Assembly (NCBI GenBank): GCA_024688885.1
Contig: JAILDV010000059.1
Coordinates: forward strand, 1-51,527
Length of the DNA stretch: 51,527 nucleotides
DNA from: Bacteroidaceae bacterium
GTDB taxonomy: Bacteria; Bacteroidota; Bacteroidia; Bacteroidales; Bacteroidaceae
Reading direction: 5' to 3'
Positions 31,815-40,794 of this stretch are shown piece after piece. The translations under genes were made by a program, and so were the position numbers. Position 1 is the stretch's first letter, and each line of letters begins with the position of its first letter. The notes beneath the pieces were generated by a model. It was not told the DNA's origin and made no database searches. It saw only the letters and a list, made by a program, of their open reading frames with translations.

Positions 31815-33344
31815 ATGAAGAAATCAACCATCATAGTCCTTGCCATTGTCATGGGCATCTCATTTGCCAGTTTGCTGATTATGCAGATGCGGTATATCGA
31901 AGAGGTGACCTCTTTGCGCTATGAATATTTCGAGGAATCCGTCAATCGCAGCCTCTATGAGACTGCCCATCAATTGGAGTTGTCGGAAACCAAGCGCTAT
32001 CTGGAGGAAGGTTCTGATGCCATGAACGGCATAGCCACTGCATACGATTCCATTTATGCCAACACAGACTCTTCGGTTGTGCAGCGCATGCATCAGGTGA
32101 TTGCCAAGGACGGCAGCGTGTTCACATCGCGCGAAACAACAGTCAGCACGAACTTGTCAGACAAGTATTTCACCAAGAAGACCTCGAACAACAACGACAG
32201 GCTACGCTCGCTGAAAGAAATCATGGACATGCGGTACGCCACCGAGAAGAAGCTCGTGGATGAAGTGATCTATAATATCCTGTACACTGCCAGTGACCGT
32301 CCTCTTTCTGAGCGTATCGACTTTATCGAATTGGATCAGATTCTGAAGACTCAGTTGAACAACAATGGCATCAATATTCCTTACCATTTTGTAGTCAGCA
32401 CCAGTAATGGGCAAAAAGTGTACCAATGTTCTGATTACGATGAGACTGGCAACAAAAAAGTCTTCACGGAAACACTCTTCAAAAACGACCCCGTTCAATG
32501 CGGTGGCGTCTTAGTGGTTCATTTCCCCGATTTAGGCAAATACATTTGGCGCTCGATGTGGTTCATGATTCCATCGTTCATCTTCACACTCATCCTGCTC
32601 ATCACGTTCATTGTCACGATGGTATTGGTGTTCCGGCAAAAGAAACTGACAGAGTTGAAGAATGACTTCATCAACAACATGACGCATGAGTTCAAAACCC
32701 CAATCTCATCCATTTCCCTGGCTGCACAGATGTTGGGCGACGACTCCGTAACCAAGACGCCAGTTCTCCTGCAAAGGCTCACTTCCACCATCATTGACGA
32801 GACGAAACGTCTCCGTTTCCAGGTGGAGAAGGTGTTGCAACTCTCCATGTATGAGAACCAGCGGGCAAACCTCCACATGAAGGAAGTGGACATCAACGAA
32901 CTGATATCAGGAGTGACTCACACCTTTGCGCTGAAAGTGGAGAAAAATGGCGGTAAGATCATCACGAACCTCAATGCCACCGACCCCAACATCTGCGTGG
33001 ACGACATGCACTTCACCAATGTCATTTTTAACTTGATGGACAATGCGGTGAAGTACCGTCGAAAGGATGCTGACCTTGAGCTCAATGTGGAAACATGGAA
33101 CGAGCCAGGACTGCTCTGCATCTCCATCAAGGACAATGGCATTGGCATCAAGAAAGAAGACCTGAAACGCATCTTTGAGAAATTCTATCGTGTACACACA
33201 GGAAACCTACATGATGTAAAGGGTTTTGGTCTCGGCTTGGCATACGTTTACAAGATTGTGAAAGACCACAAAGGCACCATTGTTGCCGAAAGTGAGCCAG
33301 GCATCGGCACTAAATTCATTATTAAGCTGAAAATGAACGATTAA
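31815..33344 (+). CDS. rprX: Sensor histidine kinase, RprX-type
   Basis: The 509-residue kinase has TM1 (residues about 5-24), an extracytoplasmic sensor domain without obvious motif (about 25-238), TM2 (about 245-270), then a HisKA domain with F-I-N-N-M-T-H291-E-F-K-T-P-I and a HATPase domain with N-L-M-D-N-A-V-K-Y, D-N-G-I-G-I-K and G-F-G-L-G-L-A. It autophosphorylates on H291 and passes phosphate to the response regulator that follows. Similarity in order and motifs to the Bacteroides RprX/RprY system is from memory. The trigger is unknown. Confidence 0.85.
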   Translation: MKKSTIIVLAIVMGISFASLLIMQMRYIEEVTSLRYEYFEESVNRSLYETAHQLELSETKRYLEEGSDAMNGIATAYDSIYANTDSSVVQRMHQVIAKDGSVFTSRETTVSTNLSDKYFTKKTSNNNDRLRSLKEIMDMRYATEKKLVDEVIYNILYTASDRPLSERIDFIELDQILKTQLNNNGINIPYHFVVSTSNGQKVYQCSDYDETGNKKVFTETLFKNDPVQCGGVLVVHFPDLGKYIWRSMWFMIPSFIFTLILLITFIVTMVLVFRQKKLTELKNDFINNMTHEFKTPISSISLAAQMLGDDSVTKTPVLLQRLTSTIIDETKRLRFQVEKVLQLSMYENQRANLHMKEVDINELISGVTHTFALKVEKNGGKIITNLNATDPNICVDDMHFTNVIFNLMDNAVKYRRKDADLELNVETWNEPGLLCISIKDNGIGIKKEDLKRIFEKFYRVHTGNLHDVKGFGLGLAYVYKIVKDHKGTIVAESEPGIGTKFIIKLKMND

Positions 33345-33428
33345 GACAGCCCGCATGCTGAACAATAACACTGCACCATAAAAACAAATCAAAACACAAT
33401 AATTATACAACTTAAAACATACAACATT

Positions 33429-34151
33429 ATGATTACAGACGAAAGACTTGAAGAAGTGAACATCCTTCTTTGTGAAGACGACGAAAGCCTCGGTATGCTT
33501 CTCCGTGAATACCTTGAGGCAAAAGGTTATAGCACTACACTCTGCCAAGACGGTGAAGAGGGTTTTGACACGTTCCTGCAAGGTAACTTCAGCCTTTGCA
33601 TTCTTGACGTGATGATGCCCCGCATGGATGGTTTCACCCTGGCAAGCAAGATTAAGGAACTGAACTATGACATGCCGTTCATGTTCCTCACTGCCAAGAA
33701 CCTGAAAGACGATGTACGTGAAGGTTTCGAGCTTGGCGCTGACGACTACATCACAAAACCTTTCTCCATGGAAGAAGTGGTGTTCCGCATCGAAGCAATC
33801 CTCCGTCGTGTACGAGGCAAGAAGAATAAGGAAACAACGGTTCGTCAGATAGGTCAGTTCACCTTCGACACCCAAAAGCAGATTCTCGCCATTGGCGACC
33901 ACCAGGAAAAGCTGACCACCAAAGAAGCAGAATTACTCACCCTGCTCAGCAACCGTCAGAACGAGCTCTTGCAGCGCGACTATGCCCTCAAGACCATCTG
34001 GATTGATGACAATTACTTCAACGCACGTTCCATGGATGTCTATATCACCAAGTTGCGCAAGCATCTGAGAGCAGACCCGAACGTGGAAATCATCAACGTG
34101 CATGGCAAGGGTTACAAACTGGTCATCACCGATGAGGAAGAGAATGCATGA
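33429..34151 (+). CDS. rprY: OmpR-family response regulator, RprY-type
   Basis: The 240-residue regulator has a receiver domain with acidic pocket E-D-D (residues about 16-18), phospho-acceptor D60 (C-I-L-D-V-M-M-P-R-M-D-G) and the switch Lys in Y-I-T-K-P-F. The C-terminal winged helix (about 140-236) reads T-T-K-E-A-E-L-L-T-L-L, then S-M-D-V-Y-I-T-K-L-R-K-H-L, typical of the OmpR/PhoB class. It binds DNA as a dimer after phosphorylation by the kinase 84 bp upstream. Known RprY proteins influence stress and metabolic genes; targets here are unknown. A strong terminator follows. Confidence 0.88.
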   Translation: MITDERLEEVNILLCEDDESLGMLLREYLEAKGYSTTLCQDGEEGFDTFLQGNFSLCILDVMMPRMDGFTLASKIKELNYDMPFMFLTAKNLKDDVREGFELGADDYITKPFSMEEVVFRIEAILRRVRGKKNKETTVRQIGQFTFDTQKQILAIGDHQEKLTTKEAELLTLLSNRQNELLQRDYALKTIWIDDNYFNARSMDVYITKLRKHLRADPNVEIINVHGKGYKLVITDEEENA

Positions 34152-34180
34152 AGAACTGACTGCTATGGCAACATACAAGA

Positions 34181-34213
34181 AAAGGTGGGCACCAAGTGTC
34201 CACCTTTATTTTT
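34181..34213 (+). terminator. Terminator of rprXY
   Basis: AAAGGTGG (34181-34188) pairs with CCACCTTT (34200-34207), followed by ATTTTTT. Confidence 0.85.
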
Positions 34214-34267
34214 TAGATGCAGTGGGGCATTTGCCCCTGCGTTGACTTGCCCGAAGGCAACTCGTCA

Positions 34268-34447
34268 TTAAGCCTCCACCTTTTTGTTCATGAAGATATG
34301 CGTCAGAAGACCTGCGATAATGATGAAGAGGCTTCCCCACGTGTACCAGTTCTGGTCAGCCAAGTCACCCATAAAGGGGACAAATGCGCAAAGAATAAGC
34401 AGCAATGCGCCTAACACGATAAGTAAAATACCAAGATTCTTTTTCAT
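34268..34447 (-). CDS. 59-residue two-segment membrane protein
   Basis: Reading leftward from the ATG at 34447, a 59-codon frame begins MKKNLGILLIVLGALLLILC. It has a second hydrophobic stretch (W-G-S-L-F-I-I-I-A-G-L-L, about residues 37-49) and ends HIFMNKKVEA before TAA. Two membrane segments with a short D/N/W-containing loop make a small inner-membrane hairpin. I know similar tiny membrane proteins from Bacteroidales, without assigned function. It converges with rprY, separated by the terminator. Codon use is ordinary and no frame break is present. Confidence 0.7.
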   Translation of the reverse strand: MKKNLGILLIVLGALLLILCAFVPFMGDLADQNWYTWGSLFIIIAGLLTHIFMNKKVEA

Positions 34448-34651
34448 TGTATGTATTGAGTTTTTGTTGTTTCAATTCAAATCAAGCACAAAATAACGAC
34501 TTTTTCTTCAAACTAAGAAACTTTTCAATAAGATTTTTTCGTTTGAGCGTCAAAAAAGTGTGTTTCAGAGCCAATTATTCAAATTTTCATCCCTCTTTAG
34601 CTTCGCAGAAGGTACTTTCGTTCGGTGAGGCATAAAAAAAGCAAGTTTTAT

Positions 34652-34682
34652 TTTGCCATGTGCTCACTTATTCGTACCTTTG
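34652..34682 (+). promoter_or_regulatory. Promoter of the rpsF-rpsR-rplI operon
   Basis: TTTG at 34652-34655 and TACCTTTG at 34675-34682, 19 bases apart: a full match to the Bacteroidetes pattern. The leader is about 60 nt. Confidence 0.75.
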
Positions 34683-34752
34683 CACCGCTTTTGCAAAAAA
34701 TGCAGGAGCACAAATAACATTATCAACAAATCAAACTTACATTATTGATCTT

Positions 34753-35085
34753 ATGAATCAATACGAAACCGTTTTCATTTTAACTCCCGTTTTGTCTGAT
34801 GTTCAGATGAAGGAAGCGGCAGATAAGTTTGTCAACTACCTCAAGGACAAGGGTGCAGAAATCATCAGCACAGAGAATTGGGGTTTGAAGGCATTAGCTT
34901 ATCCTATTCAGAAGAAGACTTCTGGTTTCTACCAGATGGTCGAGTTCAAAGCCGAACCCACAGTGATTGCTAAATTGGAGTTGCAGATGCGTCGCGACGA
35001 GCGCGTACTCCGCTACCTCACAGTTAAGAACGAAAAGTACGCTGCAGCTTATGCTGAAAAGCGTCGTAACAAGAAGGAGGCTTAA
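34753..35085 (+). CDS. rpsF: 30S ribosomal protein S6
   Basis: The 110-residue protein binds S18 and the 16S central domain. It starts [16 protein letters not shown] and contains [17 protein letters not shown]. The upstream ATG at 34660 lies before the transcription start and is rejected. It is the first gene of the S6-S18-L9 operon. Confidence 0.97.
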   Translation: MNQYETVFILTPVLSDVQMKEAADKFVNYLKDKGAEIISTENWGLKALAYPIQKKTSGFYQMVEFKAEPTVIAKLELQMRRDERVLRYLTVKNEKYAAAYAEKRRNKKEA

Positions 35086-35087
35086 TC

Positions 35088-35354
35088 ATGGCAGCACCAT
35101 CAGAAATCAGATACTTAACTCCAACCACAGTTGACGTTAAGAAGAAGAAGTATTGCCGTTTCAAGAAGAGCGGTATCAAGTACATCGACTACAAAGACCC
35201 AGAGTTCCTCAAGAAGTTCCTCAACGAGCAGGGTAAGATTCTTCCCCGTCGCATCACAGGTACTTCTCTGAAGTATCAGCGCCGCGTGGCTCAGGCAGTG
35301 AAGCGTGCTCGTCACCTTGCACTCCTCCCATACGTAGCAGACTTGTTGAAATAA
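35088..35354 (+). CDS. rpsR: 30S ribosomal protein S18
   Basis: The 88-residue protein contains the S18 signature [11 protein letters not shown], then [10 protein letters not shown], and [19 protein letters not shown]. It starts 2 bases after the rpsF stop, so it is translationally coupled, and pairs with S6 on the 30S platform. The short N-terminal zinc-type Cys motif found in some S18 proteins is absent. Confidence 0.97.
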   Translation: MAAPSEIRYLTPTTVDVKKKKYCRFKKSGIKYIDYKDPEFLKKFLNEQGKILPRRITGTSLKYQRRVAQAVKRARHLALLPYVADLLK

Positions 35355-35374
35355 AAAATAGGAGGTAAGACAGT

Positions 35375-35929
35375 ATGAAAATCATTCTCAAGAAAGACGT
35401 TCATGGCTTAGGCTATAAGGACGAAGTCCTCACAGTGAAGGACGGTTATGGTCGCAACTATCTTCTTCCTCAGGGTCTTGCAGTGCTCGCAACTGAAAAG
35501 GCTCTCAAACAGCTCAACGAGGAATTGAAGCAGCGCGCTCACAAGATTGCAAAGATTAAGGCTGATGCTGAAGCAGAGGCTAAGAAGTTCGAAGGTGTAT
35601 CTCTCACCATCAAGGCTCGCGTTTCTGAGGGTCGCAACATCTACGGTTCTGTAGGTCCCAAGGAAATTGCAGCAGCTCTTGCTGAGAAGGGCTTTGAAAT
35701 TGACAGCAAGCTCATCACCATCAAGGGTGTGAAGACACTCGGTGACTATGAGGCTGTAGCTCACTTCCACCGTGAAGTATCTGTTACCATCCCATTCGAG
35801 GTGGTTAACGAGGAAGGTGAGAAGAACCCTGCCAAGCAGAAGGAAGCTCCTAAGGCTGCACCAGTAGAAGAGGCTCCCGTTGAGGAAGCTCCTGAAGCTG
35901 AAGAGGCTGAAGAAGAAGTTGCAGAATAA
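35375..35929 (+). CDS. rplI: 50S ribosomal protein L9 with acidic tail
   Basis: The 184-residue protein binds 23S rRNA at the base of the L1 stalk. The N-domain (MKIILKKDVHGLGYKDEVLTVKDGYGRNYLLPQGLA) and the long connecting helix with Ala/Lys/Glu are normal. The C-domain ends near residue 148. About 35 extra residues follow, rich in Glu, Ala and Pro (E-E-A-P repeats), compared with about 149 in E. coli L9; such tails occur in Bacteroidetes L9. AGGAGG at 35360-35365 is one of the few clear Shine-Dalgarno sequences. Confidence 0.97.
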   Translation: MKIILKKDVHGLGYKDEVLTVKDGYGRNYLLPQGLAVLATEKALKQLNEELKQRAHKIAKIKADAEAEAKKFEGVSLTIKARVSEGRNIYGSVGPKEIAAALAEKGFEIDSKLITIKGVKTLGDYEAVAHFHREVSVTIPFEVVNEEGEKNPAKQKEAPKAAPVEEAPVEEAPEAEEAEEEVAE

Positions 35930-35957
35930 GCATTGGTTTGCAACATACAAAACCATG

Positions 35958-35995
35958 AAAGTGGATGTGTCTCAAAGACGCATCCACTTTTTTTG
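35958..35995 (+). terminator. Terminator of the ribosomal operon
   Basis: AAAGTGGATG pairs with CATCCACTTT around a 14-base loop, followed by T7. Confidence 0.88.
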
Positions 35996-36015
35996 TAGGA
36001 AAAGACGAGAAATGT

Positions 36016-36047
36016 TTGGTGCTCGTCAATATATGTACTACATTTGC
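36016..36047 (+). promoter_or_regulatory. Promoter of the membrane protein gene at 36065
   Basis: TTTG at 36016-36019 and TACATTTG at 36040-36047, 20 bases apart. This rules out the ATG at 36044 as a start. Confidence 0.65.
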
Positions 36048-36064
36048 GAAAAATATGCACACAA

Positions 36065-36682
36065 ATGAAAGAGAACTACGACAATAGAGTCCAACGCTGC
36101 GACGATGGAAAGTACCGCTGGAGGTATGAGCTCGACATGTGGAAGAACCCCAGCATCCTTATCCTCATATTCAAAATCTTCTTCTGGGTTTTCGTTGGTA
36201 TATGGGGATTCATGATCATCCTCACGCTTATCGAAGACGGGTGGAATTTGGAAAAGATGTGGGACACCACACTACCCTTCCTGATTCTCATGGGTGTGTT
36301 CACCGTCATCGCCTTGATTTCCTATGCCATTGTGGCTGCCATGTATGGTGGCAAATACATTGTGCTCTTTGAAATGGATGAAAAGGGTGTCAATCACTGC
36401 CAAGTCAATGCGCAGGCAATGAGAGCAAGGAAAATGGGCATCATCACTGCAGCAGCAGGTGTGGCCACTGGCAATCTCACCACCGCTGGTATCGGTGCCA
36501 CATCTGCTTCACGCTCTTCCCTGTACACCTCATTCAACAAGGTAAGAAGCATTCAATGTAGCAAGCATCGCAACCTCATCAAGGTGAACGAACTCTTTTT
36601 CAAGAATCAAGTGTATGTGCGTGACGAAGATTTTGACTTTGTGTATGAATACATCAAGTCACATTGTCCGCAAATCAAGTGA
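36065..36682 (+). CDS. Membrane protein of unknown function
   Basis: The 205-residue product starts MKENYDNRVQRCDDGKYRWRYELDMWKNPS. It has two strong membrane segments (about residues 31-55 and 73-97), then a C-terminal cytoplasmic part of about 105 residues with a glycine/alanine run (G-I-I-T-A-A-A-G-V-A-T-G-N-L-T-T-A-G-I-G-A-T) and an S-S-L-Y-T-S-F-N-K-V motif. The tail looks like a PH-like or stress-signal domain of membrane-anchored type, but I do not recognise a named family. It is monocistronic, with its own promoter and a strong terminator. Confidence 0.7.
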   Translation: MKENYDNRVQRCDDGKYRWRYELDMWKNPSILILIFKIFFWVFVGIWGFMIILTLIEDGWNLEKMWDTTLPFLILMGVFTVIALISYAIVAAMYGGKYIVLFEMDEKGVNHCQVNAQAMRARKMGIITAAAGVATGNLTTAGIGATSASRSSLYTSFNKVRSIQCSKHRNLIKVNELFFKNQVYVRDEDFDFVYEYIKSHCPQIK

Positions 36683-36690
36683 AAGACAAA

Positions 36691-36731
36691 GGAAGGTCGC
36701 TCGTTTTGGCTAACGAGCGACCTTCCTCTTT
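36691..36731 (+). terminator. Terminator, perfect 15-bp stem
   Basis: GGAAGGTCGCTCGTT (36691-36705) pairs perfectly with 36712-36726, a 6-base loop between, followed by CTCTTTTC. Confidence 0.85.
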
Positions 36732-36753
36732 TCTATAAGCAAATTAAGTTTCG

Positions 36754-36915
36754 CAAGTTTTATTTATTTGAAGTTAATGAAGTTACCGAAGTGAGGGCTT
36801 CGCTTAGTTGACAATTGACAGTTGACAGATTCCATTCCTAATTCCTAACTCCTCATTCCTAATTCGGAGTAGCTTCGATTACTTCGAGCGCAGCGCTCAC
36901 TTCAGAAAGTTGAGT
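36754..36915. repeat. Composite short-repeat block before the nucleotidase end
   Basis: It begins with CAAGTTTTATTTATTTGAAG TTAATGAAGT, identical to the start of the block at 42379. Then come TTGACAA/TTGACAG heptamers, CCTAATTCCTAACTCCT-like units, and CTTCGATTACTTCGAGCG. It holds no gene. Confidence 0.8.
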
Positions 36916-36929
36916 AAGCAAATCATCTC

Positions 36930-38480
36930 CTACTTAATCACAGTGATACGTCCCTGTGGCTTCGCGTACTCCTGACCAATGTGACCATTCAGGCGTTCCG
37001 TGATATAATCGATGAACACATCACTATAGGTCTTCTTGGTTTCAAGCACGATGGGACAACCCTGCAAGGTGTTGTGCAATCCGCCATCCGTCACACAATA
37101 CTTGGTGGTGGCAATCTTATAAGTACGCTCCGGATTGATAGGCTCATACTGCTGAGTGGCGCCATTCAGCACCTGCACATCGCTGACACTGTGGTCTTTC
37201 ACCTTGGTGGTGAACTTCAAGCCTGACACCTGAGGGAACTGTCCGTCAGGTTTAGGCAGGAAGCTGACAAGTTTCTTGAGCATCTCAAGGATAGTGCTGC
37301 CCTTCACTTCTGCCACCACAATGTAGTTATCGTAAGGCAACAACGTGAGCAAGTCCCCATACGTCAGGTCACCCGTCTTCTTCAACTCATTGCGGATACT
37401 ACCGCTGTTGAGCACGGCAATGTCAGAACCTGTCATCACTCGGTAAGCATCCGTCACGATGTCACCCGCATTCGCCTCACCCATACGGGCAGCCTCATTG
37501 CCGGCATCATCAAGAATACGCAAAGGCACCTCGCTGTTGCAAATCACACGGCTTGTCTGTGCCTCCAGCATAGCGTGAATGCTGTCAGTCACCTGTGCCA
37601 CATAGGCATTCTTTTCCTTCACACTCTCAATAGGTATCAGCGATGTGGTCATCTTGCCATCAGGTGTGATGAGCAGCTTGCCGATGTTGGCAAACTTCGT
37701 ACCCGTCTGAGTCACCACAATCGGTTTGCCCACCTTGTTCTTCACCGTGTCAGCCACAATCACAGCGTGGCTGTGACCATCCAGCACGATGTCAATGTCC
37801 TTCGTATTCGCCACCGTCAGATGAGAGTCCGAATTGCGGTTCGTCTCCTCCTCACCCAGATGAGAATCCACAATCACATAGTCAGCGCCAGCCCTTCTTG
37901 CCTCATCCACCGCACGCTGCAGCTGCACAGCGATGTCCTCATGCTGCAAGTCATAGATGAGATTGCCCTCGTCATCACGGAACGCATACGCCTCCGTGTC
38001 CAGCGAGGTGGGTGTGGTCACACCGACAAAGGCGATGCGCTTATTGCCCAGACGCTTCATCACGTAGGGAGCAAACACCGACCTCTCCATCTTTACGTCA
38101 TAGAGATTGCAGCACACCACCGGCACGGGCACCTGACGCAGAAGCTGGAACATACGCTCCATGCCATAGTCAAACTCATGGTTGCCCATCGTGATGGCAT
38201 CATACCCAACAGCCTTCATCACATCCACCACATACTGTCCCTTTGAGATGGCACCCACTGTCATGCCCTGCACATAGTCACCATTCGACACCAGCACCAC
38301 ATACGCCGTGTCGGCAATCGCATCGCGCAATCCAGCCAGCTTTGCATAACCATCCACAGCGCAATGCACATCATTCTCGTAGAGCACCACAATGCTCTTG
38401 TCCTGCTGGTTCTGAGCTTGCACGAAAACAGCAGACAACAGACAGCACGACATCAGTAAAAACTTCAAAAAACTTTTCAT
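36930..38480 (-). CDS. Exported 5'-nucleotidase / UDP-sugar hydrolase-like metallophosphoesterase
   Basis: The 516-residue protein has a signal peptide (MKSFLKFLLMSCCLLSAVFVQAQ). The metallophosphoesterase domain carries E-N-D-V-H, N-G-D, G-N-H-E-F-D-Y-G and D-G-H-S-H metal-site motifs. The C-terminal 5'-nucleotidase domain (from about residue 320) includes A-V-L-N-S-G-S-I-R and G-D-L-L-T-L-L-P-Y-D-N, which binds the base. It resembles UshA and would release phosphate and nucleosides outside the cytoplasm. The gene is divergent from the arabinofuranosidase gene. Confidence 0.92.
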   Translation of the reverse strand: MKSFLKFLLMSCCLLSAVFVQAQNQQDKSIVVLYENDVHCAVDGYAKLAGLRDAIADTAYVVLVSNGDYVQGMTVGAISKGQYVVDVMKAVGYDAITMGNHEFDYGMERMFQLLRQVPVPVVCCNLYDVKMERSVFAPYVMKRLGNKRIAFVGVTTPTSLDTEAYAFRDDEGNLIYDLQHEDIAVQLQRAVDEARRAGADYVIVDSHLGEEETNRNSDSHLTVANTKDIDIVLDGHSHAVIVADTVKNKVGKPIVVTQTGTKFANIGKLLITPDGKMTTSLIPIESVKEKNAYVAQVTDSIHAMLEAQTSRVICNSEVPLRILDDAGNEAARMGEANAGDIVTDAYRVMTGSDIAVLNSGSIRNELKKTGDLTYGDLLTLLPYDNYIVVAEVKGSTILEMLKKLVSFLPKPDGQFPQVSGLKFTTKVKDHSVSDVQVLNGATQQYEPINPERTYKIATTKYCVTDGGLHNTLQGCPIVLETKKTYSDVFIDYITERLNGHIGQEYAKPQGRITVIK

Positions 38481-38509
38481 GATTCCATTCTTTCAAATTA
38501 AATTTTTGG

Positions 38510-38602
38510 CAAAGATACAAATTTTAATCCATAATTCGCCACGTGCCATTCATAATTATTATTGATTTTATTGTGGATTATGAATTATATTTCGTATCTT
38601 TG
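38510..38602. promoter_or_regulatory. Divergent -7 elements, nucleotidase and GH51
   Basis: TATCTTTG on the minus strand at 38510-38517 is 29 bases before the nucleotidase start. TATCTTTG on the plus strand at 38595-38602 is 47 bases before the GH51 start, with a TTG 21-22 bases upstream of it. Confidence 0.6.
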
Positions 38603-38649
38603 TCCCCGAATAACTTTATTAACGACACATTCTAACTAACAACTAACTT

Positions 38650-40653
38650 ATGAAAAGAATCTTTTCTATTTGTGCAACAATGATGGCGGCTGCAAGCTTG
38701 GCAGCACAAACACCCACGTTTGACGTGAACACCACCAAGGTGGGAGGTCCTATCCCCTCCACCATGTACGGCATCTTTTTCGAGGACATCAACTATGCTG
38801 CCGATGGCGGTCTGTATGGCGAGCTGGTGAAGAACCGCTCGTTCGAGTTCCCCAACAACTATGCCGGTTGGGACATCTCCGGCAAGGTGACCTTGAAGGA
38901 TGATGGTCCATTCAACAAAAACCCTCATTATGTACGCTTGGCACCCTCTGGACACAGCGACAAGCATACCATGATTGAGAACCACGGTTTCTTTGGCATG
39001 GGTGTGAAGGGAGGCGCTGAATACCGCTTTTCCGTGTGGGCACGCGTACCTGATGGCGGCACTGCCAAACTTTGGATTGACCTTGTCGATAACGCCACCA
39101 TGACAGACGACCAGAAATTGGGCAATGGCAGTGTGGAGGTCAGTGGCAAGGAATGGAAAAAATACACCGCCATCCTCAAGCCCAGCCGCACGTTTGCCAA
39201 GGCACACCTGCGTATATGGGGCGACTCGAAAGTGACCACCGATGTGGAGCACGTAAGCCTCTTCCCTGTTGACACCTACAAGGGACACGAGAACGGCATG
39301 CGCAAAGACTTGGCAGAGAGTCTCGAACAGCTGCATCCAGGCGTGTTCCGTTTCCCCGGTGGTTGCATTGTTGAAGGCACCGACCTCGCCACACGCTATC
39401 AATGGAAGAACTCGGTGGGTCCCGTGGAAAATCGTCCACTGAACGAGAACCGTTGGCACTACACCTTCACACACCGCTACTTCCCCGACTATTTCCAGAG
39501 CTACGGACTTGGCTTCTTCGAATACTTCCAACTCTCTGAAGAGATTGGCGCAGAACCCCTTCCTGTGGTAAGCGTGGGACTTTCCTGCGAATTCCAGAAC
39601 GGTTCCAACCGCAGCGATGCCCATGTGCCCGTTGACCAGTTGCAGCCCTACATTGACGACGTGCTCGACCTCATCGAATTTGCCAATGGCGACCCTGCCA
39701 AGAACCAGTGGGCAAAACTCCGTGCCGACATGGGTCACCCTGCCCCATTCAACCTGAAGTATGTAGGTATCGGTAACGAGCAGTGGGGTGCCATTTATCC
39801 CGAAAACCTGAAGCCATTCGTGGAGCAAGTGCGCAAGAAATATCCCAACATCAAGATTGTGGGCACCAGTGGTCCTGACTCAGAAGGCAAGGAATTTGAC
39901 TATCTGTGGCCCGAGATGCGCAAGATAGGTGCTGACCTTGTTGACGAACACTACTACCGCAACGAGCAGTGGTTCCTCGGCACCCCCGAAGCCAAGCAGC
40001 GTTGGGGCAACTGCGGCGCCAACCGCTACGACAGCTATCCACGCAAAGGTCCGAAGGTGTTTGCAGGCGAGTATGCTTGTCATGGCGCTGGCAAGAAGTG
40101 GAACCACTTCAACGCAGCCTTGATGGAAGCAGCCTTCATGACAGGCTTGGAGCGTAATGCCGACGTGGTGGAAATGGCAACATACGCACCCCTCTTTGCC
40201 CACGTGGAAGGTTGGCAATGGCGTCCCGATGCCATCTGGTACGACAACCTGCGCAAGTTCAACTCCTGCGCTTACTATGTGCAGCAGCTCTACTCGCTCA
40301 ACAAGGGCACGAACATGCTCACCCTCACCATGAACGGCAAGCCCGTAGCAGGCAATCCCGACCAAGATGGTCTCTTCGCTTCAGCTGTCTTCGACAAGAA
40401 CACGAACGAGGTCATTGTAAAAGTGGTGAACACCAGCGACAAGCAGCAGGAAGTGATTCTTAATCTCAAGGGTATGAAGGGCGTTCACGCCACCGAAGTG
40501 ATTACCTTCCACAGCGACAATCTCACAGCAGAGAACACCCTCGACGAGCCCACGAAGATTATTCCACGAACTTCTTCACACACGCTGGAAACTCCCACAC
40601 CGAAGGTGACTGTTCCAGCACGCACATTTAATGTGTATAAGATTAAGAAATAA
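38650..40653 (+). CDS. Alpha-L-arabinofuranosidase, GH51
   Basis: The 667-residue secreted enzyme (signal M-K-R-I-F-S-I-C-A-T-M-M-A-A-A-S-L-A-A-Q) removes arabinofuranosyl side chains from arabinoxylan or arabinan. An N-terminal carbohydrate-binding-like part is followed by the (beta/alpha)8 core with F-R-F-P-G-G-C, acid/base G-N-E377-Q-W-G and nucleophile A-G-E474-Y. The C-terminal beta domain is present. Its partner may be the CE1-type esterase 700 bp away. A terminator follows. Confidence 0.93.
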   Translation: MKRIFSICATMMAAASLAAQTPTFDVNTTKVGGPIPSTMYGIFFEDINYAADGGLYGELVKNRSFEFPNNYAGWDISGKVTLKDDGPFNKNPHYVRLAPSGHSDKHTMIENHGFFGMGVKGGAEYRFSVWARVPDGGTAKLWIDLVDNATMTDDQKLGNGSVEVSGKEWKKYTAILKPSRTFAKAHLRIWGDSKVTTDVEHVSLFPVDTYKGHENGMRKDLAESLEQLHPGVFRFPGGCIVEGTDLATRYQWKNSVGPVENRPLNENRWHYTFTHRYFPDYFQSYGLGFFEYFQLSEEIGAEPLPVVSVGLSCEFQNGSNRSDAHVPVDQLQPYIDDVLDLIEFANGDPAKNQWAKLRADMGHPAPFNLKYVGIGNEQWGAIYPENLKPFVEQVRKKYPNIKIVGTSGPDSEGKEFDYLWPEMRKIGADLVDEHYYRNEQWFLGTPEAKQRWGNCGANRYDSYPRKGPKVFAGEYACHGAGKKWNHFNAALMEAAFMTGLERNADVVEMATYAPLFAHVEGWQWRPDAIWYDNLRKFNSCAYYVQQLYSLNKGTNMLTLTMNGKPVAGNPDQDGLFASAVFDKNTNEVIVKVVNTSDKQQEVILNLKGMKGVHATEVITFHSDNLTAENTLDEPTKIIPRTSSHTLETPTPKVTVPARTFNVYKIKK

Positions 40654-40688
40654 GTCAATGATACAGCAGTTAGCACAACTACTACATG

Positions 40689-40719
40689 AATGCAGTCAGC
40701 AATGGCTGCATTTTTTATT
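40689..40719 (+). terminator. Terminator of the GH51 gene
   Basis: AATGCAG and CTGCATT form a stem over a short loop, followed by TTTTTATTTT. Confidence 0.8.
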
Positions 40720-40794
40720 TTCCCAAATCCCCTTGTCACCGTTCAGCGAAACGCATTTCATTCTTTCATTTCTTCATTTTTTCATTCTTTCTCA

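Noticed and set aside
38632-39828. Minus-strand 398-codon frame opposite GH51
   Set aside because: The plus strand carries the GH51 catalytic residues in order; the opposite frame has none of a known family.
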